Shown: piece after piece, positions 15,333 through 21,165 of the stretch
Layout of the letters: every line of letters begins with the position of its first letter
Numbering within the stretch: position 1 is the stretch's first letter
DNA from: a virus
Virus record (IMG/VR): IMGVR_UViG_3300034062_003694
Span: 1-28,678 of that record
Direction: 5' to 3' (one strand)
DNA: 28,678 nucleotides
The notes under the pieces: model-generated
Seen by the model: the letters and a program-made list of their open reading frames with translations, nothing else
Told to the model about the DNA's origin: nothing
The model's database searches: none
Made by a program: the position numbers and the translations under genes

Positions 15333-16054
15333 TATTTAATCGCTTCGTTGATGGCGTCGATGATTCCAGACCGCAGGATGCCCTGGACTTTCGACGCGTT
15401 TGACTTGATGGTGTTTTCCATGAGGTGAAAACCCGGCATAGCGCCGTAGGTTTCGCCTGGGTGCAGCGTGAAAACCCTCGGGCCGTCGCCAATGTCGGGG
15501 AGGAAGTCGTGCGTGTATCCCTTACCGGCACGGGCTTTGCGCGTCGGCTCGTTCCAGCTCGACATCAAGAAGTAGTAGCCACGGCTGCGTTTTGCGAACT
15601 TCTCGCTGTCTTCGAGAACGGCGTGAACGGTCATCTTGCGGTTAATCATCTTGTGGACGCTGACATACGTCTTTTTGTTGCGCGTGCTGGGGCGCCTTGG
15701 CCCTTTCGTTCCGAACTCAAGGAGCCAGCTGTGGTTCCCGCTCGCCATCTTGCCAGTCGCTCCGGCTGTACCAGTGTGGCGCGGGCCGGCAATAGCCACG
15801 GCGTTGCCGCTTGGATACTTCTTTGTCTTGATAGTCGTACTCTTGGCGAGATTGCCGGTTGCGTCGTGCGTGAGCGCTTTCTTTTTGTATTCGTCCCGGA
15901 TTGGGACGGCGGCCTCGAAGAGAATCTTCTCCAGCGCATCTTGCCGGCCGAAGGTTCCGAGAAGAGTCTCCATAATGTCGAGCATCGGGCCTGCGCCGGT
16001 AACGGTGACGCGAATGAACGATTCGGCGAGTGCTAGGTTCGACGACATTGCCAT
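15332..16054 (-). CDS. HK97 gp10-like head-tail or minor tail protein
   Basis: The start at 16054 is chosen over a longer open frame because GGGAGG lies seven bases upstream and the ATG overlaps the previous stop (ATGA). The 240 residues contain a helical N-terminus (GAGPMLDIMETLLGTF), then AAVPIRDEYKKKALTHDATGNLAKST and the family signature HSWLLEFGTKGPRRPS, where E-F-G-T is the hallmark of HK97 gp10-type proteins. The C-terminus (PGFHLMENTIKSNASKVQGILRSG) resembles the usual final helix. At 240 residues it is longer than the common 130-160, with extra sequence around MTVHAVLEDSEKFAKRSRGYYF. It probably works in tail completion or neck assembly. Confidence 0.88.
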   Translation of the reverse strand: MAMSSNLALAESFIRVTVTGAGPMLDIMETLLGTFGRQDALEKILFEAAVPIRDEYKKKALTHDATGNLAKSTTIKTKKYPSGNAVAIAGPRHTGTAGATGKMASGNHSWLLEFGTKGPRRPSTRNKKTYVSVHKMINRKMTVHAVLEDSEKFAKRSRGYYFLMSSWNEPTRKARAGKGYTHDFLPDIGDGPRVFTLHPGETYGAMPGFHLMENTIKSNASKVQGILRSGIIDAINEAIK

Positions 16055-16371
16055 CACTGCACCTCCCTTGCAAGAATTTCGTGCATCGTGCGGTTTTCTC
16101 GCTCGACAACGCTCGAGATTTCCATTGGCCGGCCGCGCCACACGATTCGGTGCGTGTGCGTCAGGCCGGGGAGAAAGCGAACGCGAATCTTGTGCGACGC
16201 GAGCGCGTTTGCCTGCTGCGCCTGGAGGATTTCGCGGCTCGACATTCCGTCGACGCTCGCCCAGACTGTCGCAAACGTGCTCCACGACAGTGTTGCCTCT
16301 CCAAGAGAGTTTCGAGACTCCACCGGCGCCTCGATCGTGACTCGCTCGCGCATGGTGCCTGCTTTTATCAC
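16054..16371 (-). CDS. Head-closure / head-tail joining protein (SPP1 gp16-like)
   Basis: The 105-residue protein has the typical M-R-E-R-V-T-I-E start, then N-S-L-G-E-A-T-L-S-W-S-T-F-A-T-V-W-A-S-V, a SSREILQAQQANALASHKIRVRFLPG block and a HRIVWRGRPMEI end. This is the Phage_H_T_join / SPP1 gp16 pattern. The protein forms a ring between connector and tail that closes the filled head. The start is a GTG at 16371 in a GTGA overlap; the ATG six codons in (MRERV) is an alternative. Confidence 0.92.
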   Translation of the reverse strand: MIKAGTMRERVTIEAPVESRNSLGEATLSWSTFATVWASVDGMSSREILQAQQANALASHKIRVRFLPGLTHTHRIVWRGRPMEISSVVERENRTMHEILAREVQ

Positions 16372-16853
16372 GTTATCGTGCCCTCACCGATGAGGACGAG
16401 TTCGCAGGAGCCGTTTGTGTCAGATGAAACGCCGAGGTAGCCGCCGGCCGTGCTCCACCCAGTTGCGTCTGAGCGGCACATGAACAAAACTGCGCCTGGC
16501 TTTACCTCGATGCCGCCGGAACCTGGCGTGACGTTTGGGCCAGTCTCCCAGTCAATCTTCGACATTGTGCTGAAAGGCGTTGCTCCGGTGTTCTTGATGT
16601 AGATGGTCTTTATCGCAGAGAAGTTCACGTTTCCTCGGCTGTCCGTGAAGTCCGTGAAGTCCTCGCCGCCAAAAAAGTATTCCCCATCAAACGCGCCGCT
16701 GAAACTCCACACAATCTGCGCCTGGTTCGCCCCGGTGCCGTCCGTGAGCGTGAGGGCATACGACGCTGGCGTCGCCCGCAGGGTCTTCGACAAGTCGCCT
16801 GTGCTCGTCTCGTGGGCGAGGATCGACAGCATGATTTGGGCGTTGAGTGGCAT
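16368..16853 (-). CDS. Neck-region virion protein, second of a paralogous pair
   Basis: The 161-residue protein starts MPLNAQIMLSILAHETSTGDLS and has GGEDFTDFTDSRGNVNFSAIKTIYIKN, then GSGGIEVKPGAVLFMCRSDATGW and a final TNGSCELVLIGEGTIT. The same order and spacing occurs in its neighbour upstream: S-x-G-x-x-(E/N)-V-(D/N)-F-S, then (C/Y)-(V/I)-KN, a (I/V)-(R/K)-x-G-(G/A)-x-(M/L)-x-x-C, then TNG-x-x-(Y/C)-E-(I/L)-x-(V/L)-(M/I)-G. The two are clearly duplicates. It is all beta by eye and has no enzyme motif. Located between connector and head closure, it could be a decoration or neck protein. It begins one base after the neighbour's stop. Confidence 0.75.
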   Translation of the reverse strand: MPLNAQIMLSILAHETSTGDLSKTLRATPASYALTLTDGTGANQAQIVWSFSGAFDGEYFFGGEDFTDFTDSRGNVNFSAIKTIYIKNTGATPFSTMSKIDWETGPNVTPGSGGIEVKPGAVLFMCRSDATGWSTAGGYLGVSSDTNGSCELVLIGEGTIT

Positions 16854-16854
16854 A

Positions 16855-17343
16855 TCAAGTTCCCATCACATAGATTTCGTAGGACTGGCCGTTCGTGCCG
16901 CCGATGCGGAGGATCGAGCCGCCAGAGGTGGTCGCGAAGCCGGCCGAGTTAGGGCATGACAAGAGCATTGCGCCGCCCTCGCGGATCGGGTAGCCGCGGA
17001 GCGTCAGGCTCCCCAGGTTGATCATCGGCGAGAAGTTCCAACTCGTGACGTCTTGCCTGAACACGCTGAACTGCGACCCCGTCCAGCCTGCTGAGAAGGC
17101 GATCTGATTCGTCTTCGACAGGTTCTTGACGCAGAGCAACTTCACGACGGCGATGCCGAGCGTCGAGAAGTCGACCTCGTCGAAGCCACCGGACGAAATT
17201 GTCCGACGGTCGCTGAACACCTTCGTGCAGTCGCCGACGTCGAACGAAAACTCAATCGGGTGCTCCTCTAGGCCGCGAGTCAGGCCGCTCTGCGACAGGC
17301 GCCGCGCTGTCACGCTGGCACGCACCTGCGCTAAGACGCTCAT
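16855..17343 (-). CDS. Neck-region virion protein, first of a paralogous pair
   Basis: The start at 17343 overlaps the connector stop (ATGA); the longer open frame upstream is a Arg-rich out-of-frame read through the connector gene. The 162 residues start MSVLAQVRASVTARRLSQSGL and include ISSGGFDEVDFSTLGIAVVKLLCVKN, YPIREGGAMLLSCPNSAGFATTSGGSILRIGGTNGQSYEIYVMGT. It matches the downstream 161-residue protein in domain layout. The role is unknown. I infer a structural part of the capsid or neck because both copies sit between two head-tail joining genes. Confidence 0.75.
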   Translation of the reverse strand: MSVLAQVRASVTARRLSQSGLTRGLEEHPIEFSFDVGDCTKVFSDRRTISSGGFDEVDFSTLGIAVVKLLCVKNLSKTNQIAFSAGWTGSQFSVFRQDVTSWNFSPMINLGSLTLRGYPIREGGAMLLSCPNSAGFATTSGGSILRIGGTNGQSYEIYVMGT

Positions 17344-17978
17344 CTGTATCCGCCCCAGCCGCTTGCTGCCATGAGGGTCTCGAACGTCATCGGGACGGCC
17401 ATCATCTGCCCGGCAGTCGCCGCCTCGCGGTTTGCATACCAGTGGCCGACAAGAAGCAGAATCCCGTGCTTGATTGTCTGCGGCACTGACGAGCCAGACG
17501 CCCCGTACCCCGCAGACCAGCGAACGGTGACGCTGTTTTCGTCTCCGCGAACCGGAGGCCACACTTCGAGGTATCGAGGGTAGATGCGCCCTGGGGTGGC
17601 GTATGAGTCGACCTGAAACGCGCTTGCGGCGCTAGTCATCACCTGCGACGCGCCGCCCTGGTCTCTGTATGTCACCGTCACGGTAGCCGAGAGCATCGGC
17701 GGCCGCGGCAGCACGATCTCGTGCTCTGGAAAGTTGTCGTACCTCGCCTCCCACGTTGTCGTGATCAGCGTGGTGTCCAGCCGCCCTTCGACATACTCTC
17801 TGGCACCGGCAATTAAAGCCGTGATGAGTGTGTCATCCGTGCTTGTGTCGACCCTGCAGTGCGCCTTTGCTTCGACAAGCGTCACCGGCTCAACGGTCGG
17901 CGCAACCGCGCGAACGAGGCTCCGGTAGGGAGTGAGCGCAATGTCTGGGTTTTCTGGTGACGGAAAAATCAGAGTCAC
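17340..17978 (-). CDS. Head-tail connector protein (phiE125 gp8 / HK97 gp6-like)
   Basis: The 212-residue protein contains AVAPTVEPVTLVEAKAHCRVDTSTDDTLITALIAGAREYVEGRLDTTLI, the clear N-terminal pattern of phage connector proteins (E-P-V-T-L-x-E-A-K-x-H-x-R-V-D...D-x-x-L-x-x-L-I-x-A-A-R). It is followed by strands with LPRPPMLSATVTVTY, then VTVRWSAGYG and VPQTIKHGILLLVGHWYANRE, the usual C-terminal helix. It forms the first ring under the portal. It starts with GTG in a GTGA overlap with the small gene upstream. Confidence 0.93.
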   Translation of the reverse strand: MTLIFPSPENPDIALTPYRSLVRAVAPTVEPVTLVEAKAHCRVDTSTDDTLITALIAGAREYVEGRLDTTLITTTWEARYDNFPEHEIVLPRPPMLSATVTVTYRDQGGASQVMTSAASAFQVDSYATPGRIYPRYLEVWPPVRGDENSVTVRWSAGYGASGSSVPQTIKHGILLLVGHWYANREAATAGQMMAVPMTFETLMAASGWGGYR

Positions 17979-18163
17979 TGCTGCCTGCGCTTTCTTGACT
18001 GAACCACAACCGCCGCTTTCTCGCTTCGCTCCTCGACCGTCGCCTCCTCGACAACCTCTTCGACGAGCCGCCTCGACTTCAGCAGGTTTGCGAAGCCGTC
18101 TGGAAAATCAAAGACCATGCCGGGTTTGTACCCGTCGAAGCCGCAGATGATGCGAACTTTCAT
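17975..18163 (-). CDS. Small head-module protein of unknown function
   Basis: The 62-residue protein starts at 18163 in an ATGA overlap with the glycosyltransferase stop. It begins MKVRIICGFDGYKPGMVFDFPDGFANLLKSRRLVEEV, the pattern of small proteins (K-V-x-x-(I/L)-x-x-F-x-x-Y-x-x-G-x-x-(F/V)-x-(F/W)-P-x-x-x-A-x-x-L-(I/L)-x-x-x-x-(A/V)-E) common between capsid and connector genes in phages. The tail (EEATVEERSEKAAVVVQSRKRRQQ) is charged and likely disordered. It may help connect capsid and neck. The function is unknown. Confidence 0.75.
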   Translation of the reverse strand: MKVRIICGFDGYKPGMVFDFPDGFANLLKSRRLVEEVVEEATVEERSEKAAVVVQSRKRRQQ

Positions 18164-18888
18164 TTTAGAACCCCCCAGGCTGTCTCTGGCGGCTTCTGGC
18201 CGCCGTTCCAAAAGTCGGTCGTGTGCTGCTGCACCTTGCCGCCGTCGACCTCGCGGCTGGGCCAGGTGATCATCAGTTCGGCGTGGCCGACGCTGATGTT
18301 CGTCGCGAGGCCCAGCTTGTTGCCGGCCTTAGCGAACCCTCGCCAGAACGAGATGTCCTCGTCCGTGTGCGAGCCATTCCAGTCGCCCTGCTCGTTCGGC
18401 GTGGCGACGAACCACGGCTTCGCCATCTTCTTGATCGCGTCTGTCTTGATCAGAGTCAGGCCGAAGTGTGCCGTCTCGACGAGTTGCACGGGCTTCGAGA
18501 ACCAGTCGCCGTCGACTATCGTTTTATCGTCGCTGCTCACGCCGGGGAGGGCAAACATCACGCACTGGCTCTCCCGCTTCGTCTGAAGCGGGGCGATCGC
18601 GTCGACGCCGCTGTGCATCATCAAGGCCAGGAGCGCCTCGACGGTCTTTGCGGAGAAGACAGTGTCGTAGTCGATCGTGAGAATCGCGTCGTACTTGTCG
18701 ATGACGCTTTCGATCGACCGCGTCAGGCACTGCCCGAAAAAGACCCCCGTATGTTTGATGACGGGAATCTGGTGCGGAGTCAGAGCCGAGTGAACACAGA
18801 AAAAATTGTCTGTGAAGCCGAGGCGCGGGGTGCTCATTACGGCAGCTACCCGCACCTCGGCTTCACACTGACCAACACGAATCAACAT
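18160..18888 (-). CDS. Glycosyltransferase-like protein, GT-A type
   Basis: The start at 18888 has AAGGAG seven bases upstream. The 242 residues contain YDAILTIDYDTVFS, where D73-x-D75 fits the metal- and sugar-nucleotide-binding DxD motif of GT-A enzymes. Other matching segments are VDAIAPLQTKRE, VETAHFGLTLIKTDAIKKM (a typical 'acceptor loop' strand) and GSHTDEDISFWRGFAKAGNKLGLATNISVGH (a D-E-D and final His, as in the catalytic end of GT2-like folds). The N-terminus (RVAAVMSTPRLGFTDNFFCVHSAL) fits a sugar-nucleotide fold start. Its gene lies among head genes, so the virion or host glycans are possible targets; DNA modification is less likely. The fold is likely, the substrate unknown. Confidence 0.82.
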   Translation of the reverse strand: MLIRVGQCEAEVRVAAVMSTPRLGFTDNFFCVHSALTPHQIPVIKHTGVFFGQCLTRSIESVIDKYDAILTIDYDTVFSAKTVEALLALMMHSGVDAIAPLQTKRESQCVMFALPGVSSDDKTIVDGDWFSKPVQLVETAHFGLTLIKTDAIKKMAKPWFVATPNEQGDWNGSHTDEDISFWRGFAKAGNKLGLATNISVGHAELMITWPSREVDGGKVQQHTTDFWNGGQKPPETAWGVLK

Positions 18889-18917
18889 CTGACGCTCCTT
18901 CTTAGTGAGGAGCGGGC

Positions 18918-18967
18918 GCGCATCCTTGCGCCTCACCGGCCATCATTGGCCGTCCCGCTGGACGGGA
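18918..18967 (-). promoter_or_regulatory. Three back-to-back GC hairpins after the decoration gene
   Basis: The 80-bp gap holds three perfect hairpins: 18953-18967 (TCCCG/CGGGA, 5-base loop), 18937-18952 (CGGCCA/TGGCCG, 4-base loop) and 18918-18931 (GCGCA/TGCGC, 4-base loop). The first begins just after the decoration gene's stop at 18969. No T-tract follows on the minus strand, so these are not ordinary intrinsic terminators. They could protect the 3' end of capsid mRNA or reduce read-through to the glycosyltransferase. Confidence 0.5.
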
Positions 18968-18968
18968 A

Positions 18969-19415
18969 TCAGCCGGCGACCCACGCGAGGACGTTCGCCT
19001 GCGACGCGTTCGCAGGGGAGTTCTCGCCGCGAGACAGGCGGCCAGTGATCGCGACGTTGGCGGTTACGCCAGGGGTGTACGACACCCGCAGGTAGCGCTT
19101 CCGGGCCTTCGTGTTGATGTCGAGCTTCACGGCAGAGGTCAGCGCGGTGCCAGCCACCGAGATCGCAGGAACCGTAAAGCCGCCGGTGCCGCCCATCACG
19201 AACGCTGTCACGTTCGAGTAGTCGGTGCTCACCGAGTCCGACTCCTCAACACGCAGCACGTTGGCAAACACGGTCGAGGCGTTCGACGCACGCAGCACAG
19301 TGAGGCTGGCGTAGTCGTACCCGAGCGTGTCGACCGTCAGCGTGGCCGTCGCCGTGGAGCCGATGGTGTTGGCGGGGAGTTCGCTGACCACACGGTTGTT
19401 CTGGGAATCACTCAT
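18969..19415 (-). CDS. Probable capsid decoration or small head protein
   Basis: The 148-residue protein directly follows the major capsid gene with a 29-base gap and an AAGGAAGG Shine-Dalgarno. It is rich in Thr, Ser, Val and Ala and looks all beta (STATATLTVDTLGYDYASLTVL, FANVLRVEESDSVSTDYSNVTAFV, FTVPAISVAG, KRYLRVSYTPGVTANVAITGRLSRGEN). No enzyme motif. Its size and position match head-decoration or stabilising proteins such as lambda gpD or the lectin-like decorations of other phages, but no signature fixes the family. Confidence 0.7.
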   Translation of the reverse strand: MSDSQNNRVVSELPANTIGSTATATLTVDTLGYDYASLTVLRASNASTVFANVLRVEESDSVSTDYSNVTAFVMGGTGGFTVPAISVAGTALTSAVKLDINTKARKRYLRVSYTPGVTANVAITGRLSRGENSPANASQANVLAWVAG

Positions 19416-19444
19416 TTCAGGGTTCCTTCCTTGATGTTGGTGGT

Positions 19445-20797
19445 TTAGGCGGTCGTCCGGAGTCCGACCACCGGGCCGACTTCGGTCGTTGATCCGAGCG
19501 TGTGATGCACGATGTCGAACCGCATCGTGCCCTGCATCAGAAGTTGATCCGTGGTCGCGTAGACCTGGTCGTACAACTTCATCGAGAACTCACGCCGCGA
19601 GGCGTAGATGCTCGACAGGCCGAGGTTGCCGAACAGCACCTTGACCTTGTTCGCATCGGCGCCGAGCGTGCTGTCCATGACGTGAACGAGCCGCACCGGA
19701 AATCCGAGGAACGACTCCCCGGAGCCACCGCTGACGTCCGACACCGTGTTGCCGCCGACGGCGTACTTCAGGCGAGCCATGCTGGCTGCGTAGCCGGCCG
19801 GGCTCACATAGAAGGCAGCGCCGCTGCGGGCATAGATCGGCAACTTGCCGATCATCGCCAGGAAGTCTTCGAGGTCGAGCGTCTCGAAGCCGCTGTTGCC
19901 GGTTGCGGCCGACACCAGAGAAGCCGAAACACCCGAGCCGGCGATCGCCGTAACGAGGCCGGTGATGCCGCCCGCGTTCGAGTCGCCCGCACCAAGCCAG
20001 CCGACTTGGTCAATTTTCAGAGCCAGACTGGTTCCGAACTCCTGGGTGACGGCGTCGGCGATGTTCACATACGACGCCGAATCCTCCATCACCTCGCTCG
20101 ACAGCCGAGTCGCCACGGCGAGCTTCTTGCTGTTGAGGGTCACGTTCGTCCAGGCAGGATCGCTCTCGGCGATCGAGCCGGCTTCGCCGACGAAGTACGC
20201 CGTGGTGCCGGTCGCACGCTTCGGGATCGTCATGACGTCGCGGGCGAGGGTCACTCGCTCGCAGGCGCCAGGCATCGTGCCGTAGGTCTCGACCAGACGG
20301 ATCACGCGAGCGGCGAACTCCGGGGGCACGAGATGGCCGCCGGCCGAGTTCACGTTCTCGCCGAGGGCGCGGGCCTCGACGCCGTGGTCGCGGCACCACC
20401 GGAGGTCGTCTGAGTTCTTGAACACGGTCGCCCGAATCCAGCGCCCCACGCGGTAGGCGTCCTCAACCGACTGCGGCCCTTCGTTGAAGGCGCGAAGTTC
20501 GGTGTGGTGGGGCAGGTTGTGGCGGATTTCCACCTTCTTGTCGGCCGGCTTCTCGGCCTCCGGCTCGACGGCCTTCGCGGGGGCGGCACGCTCGACCACG
20601 GCCCGCAGTTCCGCCTCCTTGGCGGCGAGCTTCTGCTCAAACTCAAGATCGGACTGAACCTTGTCGGCCTCGTCGGTCAGACGACGGAGTTCCGTGGTCT
20701 GCTCTTCCGACCGCTCTTCCGTGTCGGCGAGTTCGTTGAGGCGGGCCGCAATCGCGGCCGCACGATCCTGAAGACGCTTGAGGTTGCTCGATGCCAT
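19445..20797 (-). CDS. Major capsid protein, HK97 fold, with N-terminal scaffold region
   Basis: The start at 20797 has AGGAGT about eight bases upstream; a longer open frame to 20842 lacks this. The 450 residues begin with a coiled coil (1-75, rich in Glu, Leu, Arg) that is the delta/scaffolding region of HK97-type capsids, then an Ala/Pro/Glu linker. The mature shell begins around 120-155 (GGHLVPPEFAARVIRLVETYGTMP). Later typical parts are VMTIPKRATGTTAYFVGEA, KKLAVATRLSSEVMED, FLGFPVRLVHVM and VLFGNLGLSSIYASRREFSMKLYDQVYATTDQLLMQGTMRFDIVHH. The scaffold should be removed by the protease encoded upstream. No separate scaffold gene is needed or seen. Confidence 0.97.
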   Translation of the reverse strand: MASSNLKRLQDRAAAIAARLNELADTEERSEEQTTELRRLTDEADKVQSDLEFEQKLAAKEAELRAVVERAAPAKAVEPEAEKPADKKVEIRHNLPHHTELRAFNEGPQSVEDAYRVGRWIRATVFKNSDDLRWCRDHGVEARALGENVNSAGGHLVPPEFAARVIRLVETYGTMPGACERVTLARDVMTIPKRATGTTAYFVGEAGSIAESDPAWTNVTLNSKKLAVATRLSSEVMEDSASYVNIADAVTQEFGTSLALKIDQVGWLGAGDSNAGGITGLVTAIAGSGVSASLVSAATGNSGFETLDLEDFLAMIGKLPIYARSGAAFYVSPAGYAASMARLKYAVGGNTVSDVSGGSGESFLGFPVRLVHVMDSTLGADANKVKVLFGNLGLSSIYASRREFSMKLYDQVYATTDQLLMQGTMRFDIVHHTLGSTTEVGPVVGLRTTA

Positions 20798-20905
20798 GTT
20801 CGACTGACTCCTGTTGAGCCGGCCGAAATAGCGATGACGCAACGGCCGGCGGGTGAAAAATCCCGCAAGCGCGCCGCGCCTTGAGTCCTCAAAGCACTCG
20901 CACCG

Positions 20906-20931
20906 AGTTACCGAAAGTCCTTCCGGTAACT
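20906..20931 (-). promoter_or_regulatory. Hairpin in the leader of the capsid gene
   Basis: The gap 20798-20975 contains a perfect inverted repeat, AGTTACCG...CGGTAACT, an 8-bp stem whose 10-base interior can pair a further three bases. It lies 109 bases before the capsid ATG on the same transcript. There is no T-tract after it, so it is not an obvious terminator. Just upstream on the transcript is TTAGGCTAC (20951-20943), shared with the gap at 401-515. A capsid promoter, processing site or leader structure could lie here; no convincing -35/-10 pair was found. Confidence 0.45.
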
Positions 20932-20975
20932 TGTATCTCTCTGTAGCCTAACAAGTTGGGCATAGGGCGTGCAAG

Positions 20976-21164
20976 TCAGTCGACCCACTCAAGGTCAAGG
21001 TCTTTGAGAAGTCGCAGGAAGTCCTCCTCCTGCATGGAGTCCTTGAGTCTCGCGTAGTAGGAGTCATTTTCGGCGCACGAGCGCTCATACGACTCCCTGT
21101 CTTGCATAGACCAGCCGCGTTCGTGCTCGTCAATTTCTTCCCATTTTGGCCTTTTAATCGGCAT
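20976..21164 (-). CDS. Small acidic protein coupled to the kinase/ART gene
   Basis: The 62-residue frame begins one base after the stop of the 754-residue gene (TGA-A-ATG) and has GAGGAG within that gene's end as Shine-Dalgarno, so translation is probably coupled. It has 18 Asp/Glu against 10 Lys/Arg and is helical (WEEIDEHERGWSMQDRESYERS, then MQEEDFLRLLKDLDLEWVD). No family is recognised. Its position suggests a dedicated partner: an inhibitor that protects the producing cell, or a loading factor for the effector-like protein. Both ideas are inference. It is clearly better than the overlapping 73-codon frame at 20948-21169, which lacks coupling. Confidence 0.65.
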   Translation of the reverse strand: MPIKRPKWEEIDEHERGWSMQDRESYERSCAENDSYYARLKDSMQEEDFLRLLKDLDLEWVD

Positions 21165-21165
21165 T

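Noticed and set aside
15332-16285. Longer 317-residue form of the HK97 gp10-like gene
   Set aside because: The extra 77 residues are an out-of-frame read of the head-closure gene; a strong Shine-Dalgarno supports the start at 16054.
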